This document shows, one piece after another, positions 24,181 to 35,560 of a stretch of DNA of 64,000 nt. The notes under the pieces were generated by a model. The model made no database searches. It had not been told where the DNA came from and was given only the letters and a program-made list of their open reading frames with translations. The stretch is taken from contig CM066729.1 of assembly GCA_033961575.1 (NCBI GenBank), positions 93,251,001 to 93,315,000 on the forward strand, written 5' to 3'. A program made the translations under genes and the position numbers. This DNA is from Aselliscus stoliczkanus (taxonomy: Eukaryota; Chordata; Mammalia; Chiroptera; Hipposideridae). Numbering within the stretch: the stretch's first letter is position 1; each line of letters begins with the position of its first letter.

Positions 24181-24291
24181 CTGGAAAGCAAAATATATCA
24201 AAATCAGTGTAATACAGCTATAAAATGAATTGAGGCGTAAATTTATAGTCTTAAATTTTATATTAGGTAAATGTATTGCTTTTAAAAATGT

Positions 24292-24810
24292 ATTTTTTTT
24301 TAAATTTTATTGAATTTATTGGGGTGACAATGGTTAATATAATTATATAGATTTCTAGATCCAGTCAAGATGACAGATAGGTAAACACTGTGCTTACCTT
24401 CTCATGTACCTTCTCTCAAAATTACAACTAAACTACATGGCAACAGTCCTTGAGAATCACCTAAAGTCTAGCTGAACAGAAGCCCTACAACTAAGTACAT
24501 AAAGAAGAAGCCACCTCAAGATTGTTTATGGGAGAAAGCTGGAGAGTTATTCCCAAAGTGAACTCAGTGTGCTGAAGTTCAGCATTAACCTGAGAGAGAA
24601 GCCTGGCCCCACTCACAACTTCGGAGCTTTGTACACATTAAAGCATAAAGCTATGTAAGCTCTACCCAGCACCAACACACCAATTATTTCAGACAAAACA
24701 TTGAAAATAAACGTCAAGTGGATTGTTTCATTCCTTACAAACGAAAAACTATATAGGTTTCATGTGTACAAATCTATGTTACATCATCAGTGTATTGCAT
24801 GTGTAAAGCA
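24292..24810 (-). mobile_element. L1 3' end, antisense, split by an insertion
   Basis: 'attttattgaatttattgggg' with 'gacaatggttaata' resumes after the insert as 'tataggtttcatgtgtac'. Together they form the common antisense L1 3' UTR. The interruption is at 24356-24749. Confidence 0.75.
24356..24749 (+). mobile_element. Retroposed L1 5' UTR fragment with TSD
   Basis: Opens 'tagatccagtcaagatgac', then 'taaacactgtgcttacctt' and 'ctaaagtctagctgaacag', which read as a bat-type L1 5' UTR. It is flanked by TATATAGATTTC (24344-24355) and TATATAGGTTTC (24750-24761), one mismatch in 12. No L1 3' end is present within it, which is unusual. Confidence 0.6.
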
Positions 24811-25239
24811 AATGTATAGCTTTACACATAGACTCCTTATGTAATCCATTTAGATGAATTTCTAGGAATAGCCAAATTAATACTTGCTGAAAAAATTATC
24901 AGACTTGCTGTTTTCTCTTGGCAAATGCATACAGAAATTCAGAGAGAAGGGGCTAAGAAAGAAATTTCTATAGTGATGGCCTTCTTTCTCTGGTTTGTAA
25001 TTTCAATTGCAAATGGTATAGTCATGAAGAATGACTATCCTGAAGGCCACCAAAAACGATTCTTTCAAGCATGTTAAATCAAACTATTGGGTCTAGGAAA
25101 ATGCAAACTAAAATTTCAGAACATCTTGGAAATGATCATAAAAACAAAACAACTGGAAGTTGTGGGATAATAGGAGAGAAAATGTATAATAAAAAGCTTT
25201 ATATTGAAGAGACCAACACAAAAATATTTTTTATGTTAT

Positions 25240-25965
25240 TTATTTTAATTTATATTAAAGACATACTGCCTCTCACCTGTTAGAAGAGCTGTTATCAACA
25301 ACACAAGTAATAACAAGTGTTGCAGAGGCTTTGGAGAAAAAGGAACCCTCATATACTCCTGGTGGGAATGTAAACTGGTACAGCCACTAGGGAAAACAGT
25401 ATGGAAGTCCCTGAAAAAGTTAAGAATAGAATTACTATATGAACCAGCAATTCCCTCTAATGTGTATTTACCCCAAAAATCTAATAACATTTATCTGTAA
25501 AGATATATGTTCCCCTATGTTTAATGCTACAATATTCACAATGACCAAGACATGGAAACAACCAAAGTGTCCTTTGATAAATGACTGGATAAAAAAGATT
25601 TGGTACATATATACTTGACCATAGGAAAGTTGAAATACTGTCATTTGCGACAACATGGGACGATCTTGAAATTATCATGCTAAGGGAAGTTAAGTTAGAA
25701 AAAGTCAAGAACCATGTGATTTCACTCACATGTGGAATATAAAACTGAAAGCAACAGATGAGCAAGACAAACTCATTGACACAGACAGCAGTTTAGTGGT
25801 TACCAGAGGATAAAGGGGGTCTCATATATGGTGACAGAAGAACTGATTCTGGGTGGGAAGCATACAATGCAATATATAGATGATGTATTACAGAATTGTA
25901 CACATGAAACCTATATAATTTTACTAACCAAGGTCACCCCAACAATTTTAACATAAAACTTTTTT
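25240..25965 (+). mobile_element. 5'-truncated L1 3' end
   Basis: 'tactcctggtgggaatgtaaa', 'ttcacaatgaccaagacatgg', 'ctcacatgtggaatataaa' and '3' UTR 'gtacacatgaaacctatat' are in sense order. Frames are broken, so this is a moderately old copy. Confidence 0.88.
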
Positions 25966-28171
25966 AGAAGACTGGTTACCTATGTACAATGTATGTATAG
26001 AGAGAAGAGGGTGAAGTACACATAAAGTTACACTCCTCTGTTTTGTACAATTAGCTTTGGATGCATAGACATGTTTTCCATAATTATAAAACAAAATTAT
26101 ATTAAAAGTTTAGGCCCCAAAACTACAAATAAAATAAAATAAATGCATTTAACTATGTCAAACTGTTTGCATAGCTCATGTAGAGCAATATATTGAGGGA
26201 TTTTAAAATATAATAATCTGACTGATGGAGTATGTCTTAAAGAGAAAAGAATTTTAAAAAAAGCTGTTTTTGCTAATCTTGTTGATAGTGATATTAATAT
26301 ATTTATTCTTAAAATGGCACTTAGGATAAAGCAAAGTATTAATCATGACAATGTTATTATGAACCAAATTTTAAACATAAAAGACACATTTAAGTGTAAA
26401 ATCAAAAAATTAAAAATTTAAAATGCTATATATGATGTAGAAATATCAGAATGAACTTATAATTTGTTTTCTTCTTAATATATGTGTGTTGTATGTCTAT
26501 ATTTTCTAGCTTTGTACCCTAAAAGGGAATAGAAACAATGACCAACTTGGTAACATGGATATCACTATTGACAGATTATGGTCTCTTAATATTATTCCTA
26601 CTAATATGAATGAAGTACTCAGAGAAATATAGACTCCACTAATTTTTCAATGTGAATAAAAATGCAAATATTGTTTCATACCAGAAATGAAGGAAACTGT
26701 CAAACATTAGATGTCATGTCAAGAAGATGTAGGATCTATTCTGCATTTGCTCCCATTGGCCAAAAATGAGACAATTTTTAGCATCAATAAGCATAATAAT
26801 TGTAAAGTATTGAAAGGCATTAACTACATTTGAGTACAGGATATTGTATTTCTCAAAAATGTATAGTAATAATATATAGGTCAGCTTTGAATAATTCTGG
26901 AAAACAACTCCATATTCTGATATTGGCAAATGAAGTGGCATACGCTTTTAACCTGCCTATGAGGTACAAACTCTACCTCACAGTAACCAACTAATTTTTA
27001 AGGGAAAATGCTCTTTATAGTATTTCAGCTAAACTCGAAGAAGGGATGATAACATTAGAATCTCAACATTTTGCAATCCATAAGAAAACAATGGAACTGG
27101 GTAGCTAAATTCATTATTTTATGATAAAGTATGAAAAATCAATCATTATCATTTACTTGCTTCCTAATGGAAGACTACACCACCTTTGTAGTAATTTTGA
27201 TTAAAATGAAACAAATGAACAAACAAACAAACAGACTGAGATTAAGACTCTAGAGTTAACATCCAGTTTAAGGAACATACAGAGGACATCTCAACCTCTT
27301 CAATGACAGCACATGGAGACACAGCAAAATCACAGCTCCATGGGATGAATGGCCTACTTTCTCCAACAAACTTGCAAAATAATTAACAGACAGGTAGGCA
27401 CAGTTATAAATTGAAAGATTCAAGAGAAATATAAATGACAAATTATTTGCTTTTTCATTGTGGTCATTCCTGATTAAAAAATTATAAAAACAACTATAAG
27501 ACATAAGACAATTTGGGAAGTTTAAACACTCACAGGATATTAAATATTAGAAATATTGTTAATTTTTTAGGCATCACAGTGGTTTTGAGCATGCGTATGT
27601 TTCAATTAAAGAGCTTCTATCCTAAAAATAAAGTACAATGATCTATAGATAAACACTAATGCATAATATTGATGGCTTTCAGAACCAAGTTTTATACTTA
27701 AACAATTTTGCAACTTAAGTTGGAAATTAGCTTTGATTTATTAACCAAAGTTTTTTATTTTGTTTTATTGAGGTAATGATTTCCAAATACACAGAGATTG
27801 TTAGATAAAGAGATGATAGTTGGGTGGAGGGATATCTATGTATGTACATACATACATACATACATGAATAGAGGTGGTGATATGGATAAATGGATGGATG
27901 GATTATTAAATGGGTGAAGATGAATGGGTTACGTGAGAAAGAGTGACACAGAGAGATGAGGTGGAATAAAGGAAGGCAGGGGAAAGGAGGAAGAAAGAGG
28001 AGAGGAGACAGTGTGTGAATATAAGTATAAACTAATGCAGAAACACTGTCTTATGAACTTACTAGTCATCACAAGATATTTTCCTATTTTACTAAGTTAT
28101 TTAATTCCACTCAACCCTTTTTGCCCTTTTCAATATTTCTACAAACACAATTCCAAAGGGGAAATTGCAAA
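25966..28171. other. Intergenic DNA, mostly unassigned
   Basis: 26500-27500 has the texture of an ancient repeat but I could not assign a family. Simple repeats at 27840-27905: TACA tetramers then GGAT tetramers. Purine-rich 27950-28010. No gene. Confidence 0.4.
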
Positions 28172-28173
28172 TA

Positions 28174-28328
28174 CAGTAATACCTTGGTTTGCGAGCATAA
28201 TTCGTTCCGGAAACAAACTACTTGTATTTCAAGACATTGCTCATTTACCACATTAAAATGTATTTAAATGTTTGCTCATCTTGCAGAACACTCACAGACC
28301 ACATTACTCGTAATCCATGGTTTTACTG
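28174..28328. mobile_element. Pogo/Tigger-like MITE with TA TSD
   Basis: Left end CAGTAATACCTTGGTTTGCG; the complement of the right end reads CAGTAAAACCATGGATTACG. TA flanks both ends (28172-28173 and 28329-28330). About 155 bp, no transposase. The CAGT...ACTG ends with TA target fit the pogo/Tigger group; the exact family is not named. Confidence 0.7.
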
Positions 28329-28330
28329 TA

Positions 28331-29602
28331 TTTACGCTAAATAATCAAAATTGCTTCAGAAATAATCAAGTTATTATGTGTAAGGTTAACATAAGTATTT
28401 CATAGATAAATAAAATGACCTTTATTAAAGTTGAGAAAAATGCACAGATGAATGCTATGCAATTTCACATAGAAATAAAAATAACTGTTCCATACAGAAT
28501 ATTGATAACTAAATAATGGGTAATGGTGGCGTAATTTTATCTATATAAAATATACTCAGAACCACTGAGAACTAGGCAATTAATTAATTTTTTACCAAGA
28601 TTTAATATACATTCATTTTTAACATGTGGAACATATAGTATAAATATTTTATACTGAATAAATGATATTTATTAAGCCATAAAGGAAAAAAGGAGGGGTT
28701 TTCATCAAGTTTTAGCTATATTGTTTGAAATACAAATATGCAGATTTTATCACTGAAAAAGAATCTCAATTGTGTTTCATTATCAGGAACTACAGTTGAA
28801 TCTAGAACTCTTTCACACCTGAATAAGAAACAAAACAAAACAAAAATCCAGAAAAAAAAAATACTTTGAAGGGCTTCTGAGACATACAGGACTTTTTACA
28901 GAGACCTACCTGCACAGCATCGTACCAATAGGGGCAATGCCTGCAAGAGATTAAATAGTTGTTTTTTGCTTTATGCAGGTCACCAATTTGTTAACTGGTC
29001 ATACTATAAAGGGGTAGTTAGGAGGGGAACCAAACTGTGGGAATCCAAGGATATCCTCAATGTACAACATCATATACATACACACATGGCAGCACAACCG
29101 ATGCATCTAAAACCTAAAACCACTTCTAAGAGGTGATCTTGGGGTTAGTCAAACAATCAAGGAGGAGAGAAAGGGATCAGTGTGCTGTAGGTTCACATGT
29201 GATATTTTGGGGAAAGGCTTTTATTTTTTCTTTGAAAACAACTATTGTGTGCTCTGTGGGGATTCTCTGGATTCTTTAATGAGGTAATTTAACTTCATTG
29301 GTGTGTAAAATGATACCACTGTTATCATTCTTTACTTCTATATTTGGTTTATTTTATGAATTCTATTACTTTGCAACATCATAACTCAACCAAAAATTTC
29401 TTAGGTAAAATAAGATAGGCAAAGTATAATCTATTTGGTCATTTTGTATAGCTAAATGTTAGGTCTGGCAAAAAATTCTCCCTAGTTATCATATAATTGT
29501 TGACAAAATAATTACAGAAAAGAAATTGGTCCTTAATAAATGAAACCTGAATTTATTTAATGAACAACAACAACAAAAGGAGTGTGTATTACTTCATGTA
29601 TT
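28331..29602. other. Intergenic DNA
   Basis: No gene or repeat recognised. The 28840-29230 part is less AT-rich and unique in appearance. Confidence 0.45.
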
Positions 29603-29619
29603 AAAAAATCACCCTTTTA

Positions 29620-29726
29620 GGGCCGGCAGAGTGGTGCGGTGGTTAAACGCTGGCTTGGGAAGCCAGCGGCCCCGGTTCGAATCCCACATACAAAGGCCAG
29701 TGCACTGCCCTAAAAAAACAACAACA
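29620..29726 (+). mobile_element. Short tRNA-derived SINE
   Basis: 'gggccggcagagtggtgcgg', anticodon-arm palindrome 'gctggcttgggaagccagc' and a perfect-looking B box 'ggttcgaatccc', then A-rich CAA tail. TSD AAAAAATCACCCTTTT (29603-29618) / AAAAAATCACTCTTTT (29726-29742 region), one mismatch. Confidence 0.93.
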
Positions 29727-29856
29727 AAAAAATCACTCTTTTGAGGAATTATAACGATATGACTCAAGAAAAGTTACAAGATTAAAAAATAAACCATGTT
29801 TTTATTTCTATATTTTGTTCTTCAGCTACTCAACATTTGTTTCAGCTTAAGAAATA

Positions 29857-29933
29857 TTGGGTTGTCAGAAAAGTCATGATGCATTTTTGCATCAACAAAC
29901 AAAAAATACGTCATGATTTTTCCGACAACCCAA
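29857..29933. mobile_element. 77-bp palindromic mariner MITE (copy A)
   Basis: TTGGGTTGTCAGAAAAGTCA at the left and the complementary TGATTTTTCCGACAACCCAA at the right, flanked by TA on both sides (29855-29856, 29934-29935). The ends match the TIRs of the 1.28-kb mariner at 34282-35558, so it is an internally deleted derivative. Confidence 0.93.
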
Positions 29934-29935
29934 TA

Positions 29936-31884
29936 GCAATGTATCCACCAAGTAGATCTAGCTGTAGACTCGTATGATTCTAAGAAATTAAAACAGTAAG
30001 TGGAAATTCAATTAAAATATATCATTTGGTGATTTTTTTCAATATTAGGTACTGTAATACCCTGTCTTTGTTTAGATACACTGTCCTTCTACTGCCTTCT
30101 AAAAAGTATATAACACTTCTTTCAATTAAAATCAATTGTATTTTGAGAATTATGGACATCTTCATGACATTTTATAGCCAACTATTCATGTAGAGTGAAA
30201 GCCATAGGCCAACTTATTTTTCCTTTTATAATTATTTTTGCCAGTTTCTCTGAAGACTATTTAATTGTAACTCAAAAATTCTGCTATTCATCCATTATAC
30301 AATATAAATAAATGTCTATAATTTTTTCCCTATTTCAAGTATAAGGGTGTTCAAACTGCTTATAATTAGGGTTATCAATCAAGATTCAGTCAGTTTTAAT
30401 TTGTGTAGCATTTCCAGTATAAAATGTGCAATCAATGCAATTTAATATTTATTTTTATATTATTTATTCTATTCTGGAAAGTGACACTATTTTCTTAAGG
30501 TTTACAGAAATGAATTCTCTAAGCTCAAGGTTCCATTGTTAAATAAGTAGTAACTCTTACTGAAAAAACATACTATCTTAAATTTTAATGAATATTCATG
30601 ATAAAACATTATTTATGGAATGAATACATTAGAACATTGAATTGTCCTTTTTTAGGACACTAAAGTATGCCTGTAAGTTCAGTCTGGGAGAATAAAAGAA
30701 CACCTTTTAAATTTTAAACTATAAGTATTCCTTCTGGAATATCCACCTTCATTTAGAGGGGATCTGCCACGTTATTCTCTACTCATTATGATATACCTGT
30801 ATCAATCTCTGATTCTCTCTCTTCTTTTTCTCCTTTCTTTCTCTTTCTCTTTATTTCTTTCTCTTCTTTCTTCCCTTTTACCTCCCCCTCCTCCATGAGA
30901 TTATGGGAGATTCCATTTCAATGCCAATTGCAAATATTTTTCAACTCTTTAAACAATTGAAACTGTAAATTTAGAAAAGGGACACATCATTGTTTTGTTT
31001 TGTTTTGTTTTTTTAAAGTAGAGACAGACATAACATTTCCTGGAGTTTTACTAACCACTTTTTTATCTCTGCATGTCTGTCTTAATTATCTGCATTAAAA
31101 TAAGTCTGTTGTTAGATATTCCCAGGTGGATCCTAGAATGGATTGTTAAAATTAATGGATCATACAATTTAAATATTTCAATCAAGATTTATCTTCAGTT
31201 CCTTTAGTGTTGCATGATCAGGGTTTTATTTTGTTTTTCCAATTTTTAGGTTCCATGAATTTCAAGGCATTATTAGGCCTCAGGAAGGAGCAAGATATTT
31301 ACCAATTTAGAAAGAGGTTCTTACTGTTTTGGAGTTTCAAGAGTGTAGTACACCTTTTAAAATCCTATAGAGTGCTATTCTATAGCTCTAATTATAAAAT
31401 AAATCTTGGTATAGCTGTAAGGCTGCCTCAGCCTCTGTAGTCTTTCTTTTTTCTAAGAGACTTAGTTTAATATAATGGTCTGTGTTTTGCTATTTAAAAG
31501 TCAGGGTTCTAACAAAACCTGCAACATGGTAAGTTGGATCAATGTGCAGTGAAGAGATCTTTCCAATTGCTTTTTTGTCGTTGTTTTTGTTTGTTTGTTT
31601 GTTTGTTTGTTTGTTTTTAATAATCTCTTCATTTTATGAACACTTCCCTTGTTTGGCTATCTTATTCCCTCTGAGATCAACCAAACTCCAAGTATTTTCT
31701 TAGAGCCTTTTCTGAACATTTTCTACTTTTATTATGAGAATTGTAAATCATTTTCTCTGACACTGACTTCCAGTTGATTAATATGGTCAATGTTGTGTCT
31801 TTTTGTGAGCCACTTTGATTCCTCTTTTTGGGACTGTATTCACCATTTTTTGCAATTTTTTGCTCCTTATTGATTGTCTTACAA

Positions 31885-31940
<56 letters not shown>

Positions 31941-32651
31941 CCTAGAATGTTGAGATTTCACATTGCACATCTACTTCTTTTAACTTTTAAGAATGTTCTT
32001 ATGGAATTGTTCATTCTACATTAGGACTGGTAAAATCCAGTAGACCAGACAGTATTTCATGTTTTCAAGCTCACATGAGAGGAAACAAGCTAAAATTAAA
32101 ATAAACAGCTAATTAAATGGACATTAATAAATTATTTAAACCCAAATATGAGATGTTGAGATAAATATGTTGTAAATTTGATATTATAGAATGTTGGAGA
32201 CATAAACATTTGTAAATATCCAGCCAAGCACCTCATTTTATAGAAGATAGATGTAAAATCCAAGCAGTTTTATTAAAATTATCTCAAATAGGAAGATAAC
32301 TATAGTACAAATATCAATGAAAATGATCTTAATCACTTCTTACCAAACTCATCCAGCCTATCAGACTTCAGAAGGAATCAAGAATCTTTGATATTCATTA
32401 AGTTAAATAGTTGAATATTCCTATTCATTTGACAAATATATATCAAATGTCCATTATATACCTGGTTGCATTTTTGCAATGGGAATACAATGATGGATAC
32501 GACATACTCCCACTATTTAATGAACTACCATAGAAAATAGCAGGGTACATGTAAAAGATATAATATGAAGTTTTATACTTATTAATTTAAAGATAAGTGA
32601 TCTATTGCTTGAATATCAGTGCCAGTCAAAGTCTTTGTTGATAAAGTTAAT
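29936..32651. other. Intergenic DNA with simple repeats
   Basis: (TTTCTC)-rich tract at 30815-30890, (GTTT)n at 31588-31616, (TC)n at 31890-31938. No gene. The Ser/Leu and Arg/Glu frames across 31890 are microsatellite artefacts. Confidence 0.5.
31890..31938. repeat. (TC)n microsatellite
   Basis: Nearly pure TC dinucleotides. Confidence 0.97.
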
Positions 32652-33273
32652 TGTTGTGTCCAGCATGACAGAGCAGTGGGAGAGTGAGAAGGGACTGCAA
32701 AAGGTTAAGAAAGAGAGACATAATGCATGGGGTTCCAGGGGACTCAAGTCTCATGGACTGAGCACCAAATCGGGCCTGAGTGTTCCTTTTATTGTCTCTC
32801 ACACAAGAAAGAATCAAAGTATCTTCCACGGTCTGTGAGTCTCATACATGAGAACTTAGTTCAGGGCTAAATCACCCATGCCTGCAGGCTGCCATTACCA
32901 AAAGACCCATGATCTATTTACATGCACCTCCCTAAGAGACAAAAATCTCTTATGCTGAAACTCACTGATAGGATTACACAGAGGACAGATGCTATCACAT
33001 CATTAAGTCCATAAGAAAGCTGTCAGCTCCAAGGCGGGTGGTCTGTGCCCACTCCGTGATTTCTCCTTATAGTGCCTATGGGACGTCTTAGGTTGTTCCT
33101 CCCTTGAGGAATCTTACCCGTCATTGACTAACCAGCTATCTTGTGGGGTCAAACAGGAATACAGAGTAGGCATAATGTTAAAGCAATGTCCCTAGAAGGA
33201 TCTGTCTTTATAGATGCTCCATTCTATATGGGAAGGTGCATGGGGCAGATGGGTAGGCTGCTGCATGACAACA
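32652..33273 (-). mobile_element. Solo LTR, betaretrovirus-like family (copy 3)
   Basis: Antisense LTR with TGTTGTGTCC at the left and GACAACA at the right, internal 'ccttttattgtctctcacac' and 'gagaacttagttcagggc'. A perfect 6-bp duplication GTTAAT flanks it (32646-32651 and 33274-33279). 622 bp, no internal viral sequence. Confidence 0.93.
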
Positions 33274-34162
33274 GTTAATAACATGTTTTAATTACCATCA
33301 TATGTTAAACTTTAGATTTCCTTGGGACATACAGCAAAACTTTCTGGGAAATATACAAATAAAATCTGTAGGTATTTTAATGAGCTGGACTTTTTTATAT
33401 TAATTTTGTAAGATATTCAGCTCATCACACTTTAAAAAATATTCTGTGTTCTTTTCATAGATAGAATATATAGAAACGCTTAGGATGGCTGCTTAAAGTA
33501 ATAACTAATAAGAAATTTACTATGCACATTCAAATGCATGGTATGCATACAATATGCATAATGTTTGAACATATTTGAAAACACTTTAAGTATTTTAACT
33601 ACTTTCTCTTTCATTGAAACAGAAGATATCTTAGTAATTGTCTAACAGCTTTCTAGATTAGCAAATGTTCTTCCTCACTGTAAAATGTACTGACTGATGT
33701 CTATGATAACTTAAATGTTTGGCATTAGGAAGCTCTTCTTATATGTATTTTGATTCTTATCAGTTACAGAAATGTTCTAAAACCTGTTTAGGAAACATGG
33801 ACTTGTTATTTTATTTAAATAACGATATTAAATATTACATTTGCAGATTCATATTAATACAAATATAGTGTGCAACTCAAAAGAAATAACTAACGAAAGT
33901 TGTGGGTATAAAAACATTAACCTTGAAATATTAGCAAAATTATAAATCAAATCTAGAAGTATTCTACATTCAAACCCTTACAGAATTTTCTTTAAACTCT
34001 TTTTTCACTTCAAAAGTACCCAGACAAGAATATGTACATGATACCTTAGGATGTGATAAGTTAAAGCTAGGTAATGTAGAATTTGACTCAAAAAGTGGGT
34101 TTCTTGAATATATATATATATAAGGGTTTAGTACACACACATATATAATAAATGGATATATA

Positions 34163-34216
<54 letters not shown>

Positions 34217-34281
34217 GAGAGTTAGAGTTTTGAATATATATATATATTTATATATATATATATATATTCTTTGTTCCACCA
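33274..34281. other. AT-rich DNA ending in TA/GA simple repeats
   Basis: Unique AT-rich sequence to about 34100, then alternating (TA)n and (GA)n tracts at 34112-34268 directly beside the mariner. Confidence 0.6.
34112..34268. repeat. Compound (TA)n/(GA)n microsatellite
   Basis: (TA)n, then (GA)n at 34182-34220, then (TA)n again. Frames through it are artefacts. Confidence 0.95.
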
Positions 34282-35558
34282 TTGAGTTGTCAGAAAAGTC
34301 ATGACATATTTTGTCTATGTTTTTCAAAGGTCATTTATTTATATAAAGAACAAAGATCAATCAATGATATATTGCCCATTTTGTTCGATAACCTTTTACC
34401 ATCTTTCATGAGCCTCATAATTCCTTGTTCATAGAAGATCCTGTCTTAATTTGTGAAAACCTGAACAAGATGCTGATTTATCACCTTATCTGAATTGAAC
34501 GTTATACCACGCAAGGAGTTTTGAAGAGAGCAAAACAAGTGGAAGTCTGATGGCGCAAGGTCCGGCGAGAATGGTGGGTGTGACAACACATCCAAACTCC
34601 AATAATTTTGATGGGTGATCAAACTTGTGTGAGGTCTTGTGTTGTCGTGATGGAACACAACTCCTTTATAATTAACAAGCTCTGGACGTTTCTTGATGAT
34701 GGATTCATTCAAACTGTCCAATTGCCGACAGTACACATTCAAAATGATTATTTGATTCCTTGGTAGGAGCTCAAAAAACACGACACCTTTAAAATCCCAC
34801 CACACTACGAGCATAACCTTCCTTTGATGAATGTCTTTCGATGTCATTTGAGGTGAATCATCATATAGGGACCAAGACCATTTGTGCACCACATTGTTGT
34901 AAACAATCCACTTCTCATCACCAGTTATCAGTGGTTTCAAAAAAGGATCGTTTTCCTCACATTTAATGAGCATATTGCAGATGTTTATATGTGCCGTCAA
35001 ATAAACTTCTTTGTGTTCATGCAGAACCCAAATATCGAGCTTCCTTATGTATCCCAGCTTCTTCAGGTGGTCGTGAACTCTTAAATGATGGATGTTCAAT
35101 TTTTCTGCAATCTCTCGTGTTGTGTAACGTGGGTTTGACTTGATCATTTATTTTTGTCATCATCAAACTCGGTGGGCCTCCTTGACTGAGAAGCATCATT
35201 GAGATCAAAATCACCAGCACAGAATTTCATGAACCATCATTGGCACTGACTGACATTCTTGTAGAGCATTGTCACTGTAAACTTCATGCAACTTTTCACA
35301 AGCTTCGTGCGTGTTCTTCCCATTATGGAAGTAAAACAGTAAAATATGGCAAAAAGACAGAGTTTGGTCTTCCACCTTCAACTTGTTATAAAATTTTGAA
35401 AACTCAACCAAATTGTGCAATTTTTTTTACAATGAATCTAGAACTGTCAGCTGTCAAATGACATAGCAATGACATAGATGCAAATGACTCTAATACTTCC
35501 AAAAATGAACTAGTGCCATCTGTTGCAAACATGCATCATGACTTTTCTGACAACCCAA
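34282..35558 (-). pseudogene. Full-length but degenerate mariner with transposase relic
   Basis: TIRs: TTGAGTTGTCAGAAAAGTCA (left) and the complement of TGACTTTTCTGACAACCCAA (right); TA at 35559-35560. At 1277 bp it is a normal mariner length. The minus strand keeps a long frame (34446-35147) with, in order, the second helix-turn-helix (RYTTREIAEKLNI), a WVLHEH linker (WVPHEL in active relatives), TGDEKW (first Asp), HHDNTRPH (second Asp) and SPDLAPSD (third Asp). The N-terminal helix-turn-helix (HILLFYFHNGKN) lies in another frame (35211-35420), and a third frame covers the junction, so at least two frameshifts separate them. A stop cuts the C-terminus near 34446, before FYEQGIM-like text. 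There are 32 residues between the second and third Asp instead of the usual 34, suggesting a 6-nt deletion. It resembles cecropia/irritans-group mariners more than Hsmar1. Confidence 0.93.
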
Positions 35559-35560
35559 TA

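Noticed and set aside
29620..29690. tRNA gene with anticodon arm 'ctggcttgggaagccag' and a good B box
   Set aside because: It is the tRNA-derived head of a SINE with A-tail and target duplications; the acceptor stem does not close.
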